DNA of 9,607 nt from Oscillibacter sp. UBA6647. GTDB taxonomy: Bacteria > Bacillota > Clostridia > Oscillospirales > Oscillospiraceae. Position 1 is the first letter of the stretch; the number at the start of each line of letters is the position of its first letter. Of this stretch, positions 1 to 5,696 are shown piece after piece. A program made the translations under genes and the position numbers. The notes beneath the pieces are model-generated. The model was given only the letters and a program-made list of their open reading frames with translations, searched no databases and was not told the DNA's origin. Location: positions 1 to 9,607 of the forward strand of contig DKLF01000011.1 in NCBI GenBank assembly GCA_002455655.1, written 5' to 3'.

Positions 1-44
1 AACCCTTTCAAAATTCCCGTAGTTGAATTGTGAAGAGAATACGT

Positions 45-83
45 CGCGCGCCGCTGCCCGCTAAAAGCGGGCGGCGGCGCGCG
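45..83. repeat. Long GC-rich inverted repeat (hairpin) without a T tract
   Basis: Left arm 45-61 and right arm 67-83 pair over 17 base pairs with a 5-base TAAAA loop. Every pair is G-C except one G-T wobble (55 with 73). No run of T follows on either strand, so it is not a standard intrinsic terminator. It lies in the 184-base gap left of the yigZ stop, beyond that gene's own terminator. It may belong to an upstream transcript outside the window, or be a dispersed palindromic element. The rest of 1-184 shows no gene. Confidence 0.6.
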
Positions 84-136
84 CACAGCACAGGATAAAT
101 TTTCGGAAGCGCACACGTCAGGACTTCTATAAGTTG

Positions 137-170
137 AAAAGAGCAGGCCGCACAAGCGGCCCGCTCTTTT
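137..170 (-). terminator. Intrinsic terminator after the yigZ-family gene
   Basis: Arms 137-151 and 156-170 pair around a 4-base ACAA loop: AAAAGAGC with GCTCTTTT, one A/C mismatch, then GGCCGC with GCGGCC. Read on the minus strand, the stem ends in TTTT and starts 15 bases after the yigZ stop codon. The flanking A/T runs make it potentially bidirectional. Confidence 0.85.
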
Positions 171-184
171 ATAAATCCGGCGTT

Positions 185-820
185 TTACCGTGGCTCTCTT
201 GGCCCCGGGCGAAATTCCTCTCCCCGCTTTGTCATGGACAGCGCTCCGGCGGACAGCTCCGTCAGCCGAAGAGAAAAGTCTTCTGCGCCGCTTTTGGGAA
301 ATGCGGCAAGTAGCGTAACGGTTTCGCCGTAGTCTGCATTTTCAACTGCCGCGTTTACGGCCGCCAGCTCCAGCTTGATGCGCTCCAGCAGGGGATAGGG
401 GCAGGGGACCTCCCACAGCGTCCAAGGGCTCACACGGCTGACGCCGCCGTTGTCCAGCGCATCCTTCGCGCCTTTGGAATAGGCGCGGGTCAATCCACCG
501 GCTCCCAGCAGCACGCCGCCGAAATACCGCGTCACCACACAGCAGAAATCGGTGACTCGCTCCCGCTGAAATACGTTCAGCATAGGTTGTCCCGCCGTGC
601 CCTGCGGTTCGCCGTCGTCGGAGTAGCGAACGATCCCGCCTGCCCGGATGGAATAGCACCAGCAGTTGTGGCGCGCGTCGTAATGCTGCTTTTTCGTCTC
701 CTCAATGCGGGCGCGGGCCTCGTCCTCGTTTTCTGTCCTCCAGAGGCGGCTGATAAAGCGGGAGCGCTTTTCCGTAAATTCGGTTGACCCGTCCGCAAAG
801 GGGACCAGATACTCATCCAT
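185..820 (-). CDS. yigZ: YigZ/IMPACT family protein (UPF0029), 211 aa
   Basis: This is a member of the YigZ (YvyE in Bacillus) / IMPACT family, cytosolic proteins tied to translation control in eukaryotes. The exact bacterial role is not settled. The IMPACT N-terminal domain covers about residues 15-122. It shows the family marks KRSRF (18-22), DDGEPQGTAGQP (68-79) and VVTRYFGG followed by LGAGGLTRAY (95-114). The rest (about 140-195) fits the ferredoxin-like C-terminal domain (DUF1949) that follows it in full-length family members. Total length of about 210 residues is usual. The frame is open further upstream to 898, but the start at 820 is preferred because AGGAGG sits 6 bases before it and homology begins there. 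It lies 122 bases downstream of hflX on the same strand and is followed at once by a terminator, so it is probably the last gene of that transcript. The family assignment is confident; the cellular function is not. Confidence 0.93.
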   Translation of the reverse strand: MDEYLVPFADGSTEFTEKRSRFISRLWRTENEDEARARIEETKKQHYDARHNCWCYSIRAGGIVRYSDDGEPQGTAGQPMLNVFQRERVTDFCCVVTRYFGGVLLGAGGLTRAYSKGAKDALDNGGVSRVSPWTLWEVPCPYPLLERIKLELAAVNAAVENADYGETVTLLAAFPKSGAEDFSLRLTELSAGALSMTKRGEEFRPGPREPR

Positions 821-826
821 ACCGTT

Positions 827-832
827 CCTCCT
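827..832 (-). promoter_or_regulatory. Ribosome binding site that fixes the yigZ start
   Basis: The minus strand reads AGGAGG, a full Shine-Dalgarno match, 6 bases before the ATG at 820. The frame stays open upstream for 26 more codons, but the ATG at 898 has no comparable site. Confidence 0.8.
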
Positions 833-843
833 GTTTCGGTGCG

Positions 844-883
844 GCCGCCCCGGTTCTGCCCGCACCAAATTGACCGGGGCGGC
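844..883. repeat. Inverted repeat between hflX and yigZ
   Basis: Arms 844-854 (GCCGCCCCGGT) and 873-883 (ACCGGGGCGGC) are perfectly complementary over 11 bases, with an 18-base loop. They lie between the hflX stop and the yigZ start. A second, smaller hairpin (GCTGAG/CTCAGC, 900-905 and 911-916) sits nearer hflX. Neither has a T tract, so complete termination is unlikely. RNA processing, partial attenuation or no function are all possible. Confidence 0.5.
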
Positions 884-942
884 TGCCCGGTGTTTCAAGG
901 CTGAGAAGAACTCAGCGGAAAATCAGGCGCTTCACGCAGACT

Positions 943-2232
943 TCATTCGCCGTCCGCGCCCTCCGCTTCCTGCACATAGGGGACCAACTGCCCCAGAACC
1001 CGGGGGGCGCATACGGCGGTCACGTCGATGGTGTCGGTGTATTCCACCAACTCCACCTTCGCCTCCCGGTACAGCATGTCAAGCATTCCGCCCTTGTCGT
1101 AGGGAAGGTGGATAACAACCCGTCGCGCGCCCTTGTCCAGCCGGAGGTCGATGAGGTGCAAAAGCTCCTCAATGCCCGCTCCGGTTTTGGCGGAGATGGT
1201 GACCATATCCTCGCCCCGGGGGAGAATTTCCCCGCCGGAGAGATCGCTCTTGTTAAATACCTCGATCCGGGGCAGGTCGCTGGCGCCCAGCTCCCCGATC
1301 AGATCTTCCACGACCTGAGCCTGCTGCTGCCATTCTGGGTTGGATACGTCGATGACATGCAGCAGAAGGTCCGCGTACTCAAGCTCCTCCAGCGTGGCCT
1401 TAAACGCCTCCACAAGCTGGTGGGGGAGCTTGCGGATAAAGCCCACGGTATCGCTGAGAATCACGTCCTGCGTCTCGCTGACGGTCAAAAGGCGGCTGGT
1501 GGTGTCCAGCGTGTCAAACAGGCGGTTGTTGGCGGGGATCGCCGCGCCGGTAAGCCTGTTTAACAGGGTGGACTTGCCCGCGTTGGTATAGCCCACAATG
1601 GCCACCACGGGAATCTCATTTTTTCGCCGCTGTTGGCGCTGGGTGCTCCGCACCCGGCGCACATCGTCTAAATCCGCCCGAAGCTTGTCGATTTTCTTGT
1701 GAATCAGCCGACGGTCGGTTTCAAGCTGGGTTTCGCCGGGGCCTTTGGAGCCAATGGCTCCCTTTCCGCTGGTGCCGCCCTGACGCTCTAAGTGGGTCCA
1801 CATGCCTGTCAGTCGGGGGAGGAGATATTGATACTCCGCCAGTTCCACCTGAAGACGGCCCTCTCTGGTCTTGGCCCGTTGGGCAAAAATGTCCAGAATC
1901 AATCCGCAGCGGTCCAGCACCTGAATGCCCAAAAGCTCCGTCAGCACCCGCTGCTGGGAAGGGGAGAGGTCATTGTCAAAAATGACCATCGTCGCTCCCG
2001 TGTTTTCGCAGTAGAGCTGTACCTCGGCCACCTTCCCCTCGCCGATGAAAGTGCGGGGGTCGGGTTTTTCCCGGTTTTGAAGGATAATTCCCTCCGTCAC
2101 GCCGCCGGCGGTATCCACCAGAGCGGCCAGCTCCTCCATAGTGGTTTCATCGGCCAGCTCCTCTTTGCGCAGCACCGGGGAGTTCAGCCCCACCAGCACC
2201 ACTTTATCTCTGATTTCGTTTGTTTCCTGCAT
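943..2232 (-). CDS. hflX: GTPase HflX, 429 aa
   Basis: HflX is a ribosome-associated GTPase. It binds the 50S subunit and in studied species splits stalled or heat-damaged 70S ribosomes. The N-terminal HflX domain covers about residues 10-200 and includes the family signature GPGETQLETDRR (164-175), preceded by a glycine-rich loop near 152-163 and followed by a charged helical linker. The G domain then shows the P loop GYTNAGKST (214-222), a TTSR stretch at 244-247 near the expected G2 region, DTVGF (261-265), NKSD (327-330) and SAK (347-349). All GTP-binding motifs are intact and the length is typical. The frame is open to 2391, but the ATG at 2232 has AAGGAG 4 bases upstream, and the extra N-terminal residues overlap the preceding gene and look unlike any HflX. 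The gene starts 26 bases after the flavin reductase stop, which suggests co-transcription. Confidence 0.97.
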   Translation of the reverse strand: MQETNEIRDKVVLVGLNSPVLRKEELADETTMEELAALVDTAGGVTEGIILQNREKPDPRTFIGEGKVAEVQLYCENTGATMVIFDNDLSPSQQRVLTELLGIQVLDRCGLILDIFAQRAKTREGRLQVELAEYQYLLPRLTGMWTHLERQGGTSGKGAIGSKGPGETQLETDRRLIHKKIDKLRADLDDVRRVRSTQRQQRRKNEIPVVAIVGYTNAGKSTLLNRLTGAAIPANNRLFDTLDTTSRLLTVSETQDVILSDTVGFIRKLPHQLVEAFKATLEELEYADLLLHVIDVSNPEWQQQAQVVEDLIGELGASDLPRIEVFNKSDLSGGEILPRGEDMVTISAKTGAGIEELLHLIDLRLDKGARRVVIHLPYDKGGMLDMLYREAKVELVEYTDTIDVTAVCAPRVLGQLVPYVQEAEGADGE

Positions 2233-2236
2233 AAAT

Positions 2237-2242
2237 CTCCTT
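2237..2242 (-). promoter_or_regulatory. Ribosome binding site that fixes the hflX start
   Basis: The minus strand reads AAGGAG just before the ATG at 2232, inside the 26-base gap to the upstream gene. A small hairpin (CCGCC and GGCGG arms, 2246-2258, loop of 3) lies directly upstream of it. Confidence 0.75.
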
Positions 2243-2258
2243 TTTCCGCCTGTGGCGG

Positions 2259-2765
2259 TTATGCCTGATAGGCCTCCACGACCTCGCCGATATACACGCG
2301 GTGCCAGTCGCCCTCCGGATAGAGGGGCGCAGCCGCCTCGGCATCGATGACGAGCTCTGGCTGCATGTCCTGGGCGTACAGCTTGCGGCACACCAAAACC
2401 AGCTCCGCTTCGTCAAAAAACGGGGCGTCGCCCGCCCCGTAGCAGAGGGTGAGGCCGCAGGCGGCAACTTTGTCGGTATCACGGCCGCTTTTGGTGCCGC
2501 ACAGGGTCAGCGCGTCCTTGCGGTCCGCAGGCAGGAAGGACACGGTGAAATAGTCGTGATTCTCCATAAATTGAAAGGTATAGCGAGAGGGGCGCACGTA
2601 CACCGTGCAGACGGGCTTTCTCCAAAGGGTGCCCAAGCCGCCCCAGCCGATGGTCATGGTGTTGCAGGCGGCCTTGTCTCCCGCCGTCAAAAGAGGGGTC
2701 CGCCCGGGGAACACGCGCAGGGCCTCCAAGGAAAGCTCTTTGGGGTTCACAGATTTCAGGCGCAT
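2259..2765 (-). CDS. Flavin reductase-family (flavoredoxin-like) protein, 168 aa
   Basis: This is a split-barrel FMN-binding protein of the flavin reductase / flavoredoxin family, which holds FMN and passes electrons in the cytosol. Visible support is the segment NTMTIGWGGLGTLW (35-48), then VYVRPSRYT (55-63), whose backbone and arginine fit the flavin phosphate pocket. GTKSGRDTDK (90-99) and the closing strand HRVYIGEV (155-162) are also typical. Length is normal for the single-domain form. No iron-sulfur or rubredoxin cysteines are present, so the electron donor and acceptor cannot be told. The ATG at 2765 is preferred over 2846 because of its ribosome binding site, and because the promoter at 2802-2830 lies downstream of the longer start. 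It is the first gene of a probable operon with hflX. The functional link to HflX is unclear; shared expression may be incidental. Confidence 0.88.
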   Translation of the reverse strand: MRLKSVNPKELSLEALRVFPGRTPLLTAGDKAACNTMTIGWGGLGTLWRKPVCTVYVRPSRYTFQFMENHDYFTVSFLPADRKDALTLCGTKSGRDTDKVAACGLTLCYGAGDAPFFDEAELVLVCRKLYAQDMQPELVIDAEAAAPLYPEGDWHRVYIGEVVEAYQA

Positions 2766-2774
2766 GGCAATCAT

Positions 2775-2780
2775 CTCCTT
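2775..2780 (-). promoter_or_regulatory. Ribosome binding site for the flavin reductase-family gene
   Basis: The minus strand reads AAGGAG, 9 bases before the ATG at 2765. This supports 2765 over the ATG further upstream at 2846, which would fall before the promoter. Confidence 0.7.
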
Positions 2781-2801
2781 CGTCGTTTTAATAGTGGTAA
2801 T

Positions 2802-2830
2802 AGTATATCCGCTTTGGTCGAAGCTGTAAA
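2802..2830 (-). promoter_or_regulatory. Sigma-A-type promoter for flavin reductase-hflX(-yigZ)
   Basis: The minus strand has TTTACA (2825-2830, 5 of 6 to the -35 consensus), a 17-base spacer and TATACT (2802-2807, 5 of 6 to the -10 consensus). Transcription would begin near 2795, about 30 bases before the start codon. It lies just after the rpmE terminator, so the two units appear to be separately transcribed. Confidence 0.75.
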
Positions 2831-2845
2831 GCGGATAAAGGCGCA

Positions 2846-2877
2846 AAAGCCCCGTATCCTCACGGATACGGGACTTT
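2846..2877 (-). terminator. Intrinsic terminator after rpmE
   Basis: Arms 2846-2859 and 2864-2877 form a 14-pair stem with a 4-base loop: CCCGTATCC/GGATACGGG flanked by AAAG/CTTT, with one wobble. On the minus strand it ends in GCTTTT and starts 18 bases after the rpmE stop. Confidence 0.85.
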
Positions 2878-2895
2878 GTGAACGTGTCGTCGGTC

Positions 2896-3099
2896 TTAGT
2901 TGCTCAAGCCGAACTTCTTGTTAAACTTGGCCACGCGTCCGCCGGTATCCACCAGCTTCTGCTTGCCCGTAAAGAAGGGGTGACACTTAGAGCAGACTTC
3001 CACCTTGATATTCCTCTTGGTAGAACCTGTCTCAATCACATTACCGCAGGCGCAAGAAATAGTAGTCTGCTGATAATCGGGATGGATTCCTTCCTTCAT
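2896..3099 (-). CDS. rpmE: 50S ribosomal protein bL31, zinc-binding form, 67 aa
   Basis: bL31 is a small protein of the large ribosomal subunit that bridges to the small subunit across the central protuberance. The sequence opens with MKEGIHPDYQ and has the four zinc ligands C16, C18, C36 and C39, followed by the strongly conserved HPFFTGKQK (40-48) and GGRV-AKFNKKF near the end. Because all four cysteines are kept, this is the zinc-containing (C+) type rather than the zinc-free paralogue some bacteria use when zinc is scarce. Length is normal. The start at 3099 has an AGAGGTG ribosome binding site 10 bases upstream, a little farther than usual. It is transcribed alone, between its own promoter (3157-3185) and terminator. 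Confidence 0.98.
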   Translation of the reverse strand: MKEGIHPDYQQTTISCACGNVIETGSTKRNIKVEVCSKCHPFFTGKQKLVDTGGRVAKFNKKFGLSN

Positions 3100-3156
3100 T
3101 GCTCTCGTTCACCTCTTTCGATCCAATCGCTAATGCCCTTTACAAAGGCACAAGTT

Positions 3157-3185
3157 AGTCTAACACAGTTTTTTACGGATTGCAA
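3157..3185 (-). promoter_or_regulatory. Candidate sigma-A promoter for rpmE
   Basis: On the minus strand TTGCAA (3180-3185) and TAGACT (3157-3162) are separated by exactly 17 bases. Each matches consensus at 4 of 6 positions. The start site would fall near 3150, about 50 bases before the rpmE ATG. Confidence 0.5.
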
Positions 3186-3433
3186 GGACTTTTTCAAGAA
3201 GATTTCGGAAAAAACGACATTTTGACGAAAATTACAGCGGAGCATAAAAGAGACATGAACGGCTGCCCGGCAAAGAGTCGGTGAAGAACAAGAAAACTCT
3301 CTGGAATACAAAAGAAAAGCGAAGCAACGTGGTCTGCGGCTTTTCGTAAAAACCGCAGACCGGGCAATGGAACTTTACGAAAAATTAGCAGAAGCAGACG
3401 TGGCCTTTGCAGTCGTTGAACACAGGTTGAGGC
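3186..3433. other. Intergenic stretch between rpmE and the PH-like gene
   Basis: No confident gene was found here. The part nearest rpmE is A/T-rich. A hairpin lies at 3331-3361. A reading frame stays open on the plus strand from 3259 to 3438 (60 codons, rich in Glu, Lys and Arg) but has no upstream ATG. The only in-frame ATG, at 3367, would give 23 residues beginning MELYEKLAEA and has no clear ribosome binding site. It is treated as non-coding or a remnant. Confidence 0.5.
3331..3361. repeat. Hairpin in the rpmE to PH-like intergenic region
   Basis: Arms GGTCTGCGG (3331-3339) and CCGCAGACC (3353-3361) pair perfectly. After one mismatch, four further A-T pairs can form inside the 13-base loop. 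No T tract follows on the plus strand, and none on the minus strand. It could be part of a leader or a weak terminator for an unseen transcript. Confidence 0.45.
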
Positions 3434-3439
3434 TATAAT
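3434..3439 (+). promoter_or_regulatory. Candidate -10 box for the PH-like gene
   Basis: A perfect TATAAT lies 77 bases before the start codon at 3517. No good -35 hexamer sits at 16-18 bases upstream; the nearest candidates, TTGCAG and TTGAAC, are badly spaced. The box may be real but is unsupported by a partner. Confidence 0.35.
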
Positions 3440-3516
3440 GAAACAGGAAAATAGGTCGGGCGGCGCGCGGAGGAAAGGCGTGTCCGCTTTACAAAAGGGA
3501 ATGGGAGGGAAGCGAG

Positions 3517-4101
3517 ATGAACGAGGAGCTTAGAGAATATCTGTGGGATGGCGAAGTCGTCCGCTGGAGCGGACGATCGGCACCGGTTCCTTTGCTGAGT
3601 CAGCGGGAAAGAGGAAAGATTCTTGTCAGATGGGCGATCACGCTGGTATGCATTTCCACACTTTTGGGGATTTACAGCACGGGGAGCGGCGCGCTCAGCG
3701 GCAAATTTGCCGCGCTGGTGACGCTGGTGGCGGCGCTGGTGATTGCCATGCCGTGGCTGGAGCGGTGGAGCGTAATGGGGATGAAGTATTTCGTCACCGA
3801 CCGCAGAGCCATTCTGCTCACCCGGGACAAAAGTGTATATTATATGGAGTTGGACGAGGTGGACGACGTGAAGCGGGTGTGCCTTCAGCCGGAGGCGGAC
3901 GCGCTGGTGATGGGAAGCGCCATTTTTGAGGATGCGGACCGTCAGCCGCGCTTCAGGGCGTGTAATCCGAGAACGGACCTTCAAAGTGCGGAGGGACAGG
4001 ACCGAGCGGCAGGTTTGGTTTTTTATGGATTGCGGGACGCTGAGTTTGTAGAGGCGCTTTTGCGCCGGTCTGCGTCGGACGAAAGAGCCGAGGCAATATA
4101 G
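3517..4101 (+). CDS. Small membrane protein with PH-like segment, function unknown, 194 aa
   Basis: I do not recognise a named gene. The protein starts with a charged cytosolic stretch of about 36 residues (MNEELREYLWDGEVVRWSG), then two hydrophobic segments at about 37-54 and 64-80 that probably form a membrane hairpin. The following YFVTDRRAIL (91-100) resembles the 'y.vTdrRl' strand pair that marks the bacterial PH domains of the YdbS/YdbT type. The sequence continues as short alternating strands to a final helix near 173-185, as a PH fold would. The PH match is by eye and only moderate. The start has GGGAGGG 6 bases upstream. It stands alone between a candidate -10 box and a strong terminator, with unrelated neighbours on the opposite strand. 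Such proteins are inner-membrane proteins of unknown role; no enzymatic residues can be identified. Confidence 0.8.
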   Translation: MNEELREYLWDGEVVRWSGRSAPVPLLSQRERGKILVRWAITLVCISTLLGIYSTGSGALSGKFAALVTLVAALVIAMPWLERWSVMGMKYFVTDRRAILLTRDKSVYYMELDEVDDVKRVCLQPEADALVMGSAIFEDADRQPRFRACNPRTDLQSAEGQDRAAGLVFYGLRDAEFVEALLRRSASDERAEAI

Positions 4102-4114
4102 CACCATCAACGCG

Positions 4115-4156
4115 AAGGCGCGGGACGGAGTTTTCTCTGTCCCGCGCCTTTTTCCT
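4115..4156 (+). terminator. Strong intrinsic terminator after the PH-like gene
   Basis: A 16-pair stem, arms 4115-4130 and 4135-4150, encloses a TTTT loop with a single G-T wobble. It includes AAGGCGCGGGAC paired with GTCCCGCGCCTT and is followed by TTTCCTTTT. It begins 13 bases after the stop codon. On the minus strand the T run is short, so it would serve the convergent desulfurase gene only weakly. Confidence 0.92.
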
Positions 4157-4210
4157 TTTACGATTTATGGGGTACAATAATTCCGGAAAGGCAAAAAAAC
4201 CGGCGCTTCG

Positions 4211-5365
4211 TTATTTTAAAATCGTCCGAATGGCCGAAAGGCACAGGGCCACTTCGTCAGCGGTGTTTTCGGGGCTGAAAGAGAACCGGACCGTGCCCTG
4301 TGGGAAGGTACCTAGAGTCTGGTGGGCGCGGGGCGCACAGTGCAGACCTACCCGGGTCATAATTCCGGCCTCCTGTTCAAGCGCATAGGCCACCGCGGCG
4401 TTATCGGCCGGGGAGAAATCCACGCTGACTACGCCAAGCCGCTGGGAAAACCGGGCCGGATCGGAAATTCCTGCCACCTTTGCGCCGGGAATTTCAGAGA
4501 GCCCCTCTAAAAACTGGCTCGTCAGCGCCATTTCTTTTTCAAGGACCGTTTCCACACCGTTCTCAAGAGCCAGCAGCGCCTGCCGCAGGCCAATGATCGC
4601 GGGAATGGGCAGCGTGCCGCTTTCAAACTTGTCGGGAAGAAATTCCGGCTGCTCCTCGGAGTCCGAGCGGGAGCCGGTGCCGCCCTCAATCACCGGGCGC
4701 ATGGCTTTCGCAAGAAGCGGCATGACTACAAAGCCGCCCACACCCTGCGGGCCTCTGAGTCCCTTGTGGCCCGGAAAGGCCAGAAAGTCGATGCACATGC
4801 CCGCCATATCGATGGGCAGAACACCTGCGGTCTGGGCCGCATCCACCGCGAACCACACGTCCCGCTCCCTGCACATCGCGCCGATTTCTCCTATGGGCAG
4901 AACAGTGCCGCAGACGTTGGACGCGTGGGTGCACAGCACGGCTCTTGTGTTTTTCCGAAAGAGCGCGCGGACCGTCTCCGGCTCCAGCGTCCCGTCCGGG
5001 GCGCATTGGGCGGCGCTGACCTCCACCCCAGCAAGGGCCAACGTGTGCAGCGGGCGCATCACCGCGTTGTGCTCCACGGACGAGACAATTACATGGTCGC
5101 CGGGAACCAGCAGCCCCTTTAAAAACTGATTTACCGAGGCGGTCACTCCGCCGGTGAAGCAGACGCAGGCCTCCTTGGGGGCAGAGAAAAGACGCTTCAA
5201 TCGCTCCCGCGCGTCCAGCACCTGCCCCAGCAGCTCGTAGGACCGCTCATAGCCGCCCCGGCTGATGTTAAAGGCTCCGTTTTCAATCAGCTCGGCCATT
5301 GCCCGTCCCACGCCGGGGGCCTTGGGAAACGACGTGGCGGCATTGTCAAAATAAATCGTGTCCAT
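4211..5365 (-). CDS. Cysteine desulfurase-family class V aminotransferase fold enzyme, 384 aa
   Basis: This is a PLP enzyme of the SufS/CsdA-like cysteine desulfurase group, which removes sulfur from L-cysteine as an enzyme-bound persulfide and releases alanine. It begins YFDNAATSFPK (5-15). Key residues visible are H99 (EHN) that stacks on the cofactor, D175 (VDAAQ) that holds the pyridine nitrogen, and K201 (FPGHKG) that forms the Schiff base. C343 in GLHCAPRAHQTLGT is the likely persulfide cysteine. Length of about 380 is normal for this subgroup of Firmicute proteins. One oddity is GTLPIPAIIGL (250-260), where many relatives have Asn in place of the first Pro. The ATG at 5365 has GGAGG 7 bases upstream. 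No SufU, IscU, tRNA-thiolation or selenium gene is adjacent, so the sulfur acceptor is unknown. Selenocysteine lyase activity is an alternative. Confidence 0.92.
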   Translation of the reverse strand: MDTIYFDNAATSFPKAPGVGRAMAELIENGAFNISRGGYERSYELLGQVLDARERLKRLFSAPKEACVCFTGGVTASVNQFLKGLLVPGDHVIVSSVEHNAVMRPLHTLALAGVEVSAAQCAPDGTLEPETVRALFRKNTRAVLCTHASNVCGTVLPIGEIGAMCRERDVWFAVDAAQTAGVLPIDMAGMCIDFLAFPGHKGLRGPQGVGGFVVMPLLAKAMRPVIEGGTGSRSDSEEQPEFLPDKFESGTLPIPAIIGLRQALLALENGVETVLEKEMALTSQFLEGLSEIPGAKVAGISDPARFSQRLGVVSVDFSPADNAAVAYALEQEAGIMTRVGLHCAPRAHQTLGTFPQGTVRFSFSPENTADEVALCLSAIRTILK

Positions 5366-5385
5366 AGCGTTCCTCCGTCCGTATT

Positions 5386-5413
5386 TTTATAATCATCTTA
5401 ATATGAATCTCAA
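5386..5413 (-). promoter_or_regulatory. Sigma-A-type promoter for the cysteine desulfurase gene
   Basis: On the minus strand TTGAGA (5408-5413, 5 of 6) and TATAAA (5386-5391, 5 of 6) are separated by 16 bases. The predicted start lies near 5380, leaving a short leader that still contains the GGAGG site. Confidence 0.6.
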
Positions 5414-5690
5414 AACCGTTCAATCGGCGGATAAAATCATAGACAAACACATATCCAAAAAAACGATTAGAGATCGAAGCAGCCACAGGCTGCTTTTGGA
5501 ACGCAATCATCTATTGGCTGTCCAGTCCCTGAAAAAAGTTAAGTCGCTGTTTTAGTCTTCCTTGAGGTTGACAAAAACCTCGCAAGCGGGTGCTATCTTA
5601 GATGCGCAGGTTTTTGAGGTTTCTGCGCGCCGTGTCGTTCAATTTTTCAAAAGGTCAAAATTTGCAGTGCTTCAAAATTTTACCGCCAAA
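5414..5690. other. AT-rich intergenic region left of the spore protein gene
   Basis: No credible gene was found here. Visible items are a short hairpin with a T tail (AAGCAGCC/GGCTGCTT, 5477-5495, then TT), an inverted repeat at 5572-5616, and a consensus TTGACA at 5568-5573. Repeats of CAAAATTT begin at 5656. The frame running into the spore protein from 5562 contains no plausible earlier start. Confidence 0.5.
5572..5616. repeat. Inverted repeat with CAAAAACCT arms
   Basis: Arms 5572-5580 (CAAAAACCT) and 5608-5616 (AGGTTTTTG) are perfectly complementary over 9 bases. With a one-base bulge (5607), CGC (5581-5583) also pairs with GCG (5604-5606). The loop is about 20 bases. It overlaps TTGACA (5568-5573) and TGCTATCTT (5591-5599), so it could be an operator over a promoter or a terminator-like structure. 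Confidence 0.4.
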
Positions 5691-5694
5691 ATTT
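5656..5694 (+). repeat. Three direct copies of CAAAATTT upstream of the spore gene
   Basis: Copies lie at 5656-5663, 5673-5680 and 5687-5694, with start-to-start distances of 17 and 14 bases. They end 2 bases before the candidate forespore -35 element. They may be regulator binding sites or simply AT-rich sequence. Confidence 0.45.
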
Positions 5695-5696
5695 CG

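Noticed and set aside
1792..2268. Plus-strand open frames opposite hflX (also 1108-1563)
   Set aside because: They are antisense to a fully conserved GTPase, with no recognisable domain or reasonable upstream context.
2233..2391. N-terminal extension of HflX to an ATG at 2391
   Set aside because: The added 53 residues overlap the flavin reductase gene, are Arg/Gly-rich without HflX similarity, and the ATG at 2232 has a strong ribosome binding site.
2846..3225. A possible L31-leader ribosomal protein autoregulatory element or riboswitch around rpmE
   Set aside because: The short upstream leader (about 50 bases) shows no stable fold that I could find by eye; only the downstream terminator is convincing.
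3096..3311. A 71-codon minus-strand frame directly upstream of rpmE
   Set aside because: It spans the probable rpmE promoter and overlaps the rpmE start by 4 bases. Its Cys/Ser/Phe-rich sequence matches nothing known.
3433..4110. A 225-codon minus-strand frame opposite the PH-like gene
   Set aside because: The plus-strand gene has a good ribosome binding site, membrane segments and a terminator in place. The minus frame is Arg/His/Pro-rich and has no such signals.
5358..5555. A 65-codon plus-strand frame overlapping the desulfurase start
   Set aside because: It overlaps the promoter and start of the desulfurase gene, has no ribosome binding site and shows no family resemblance.
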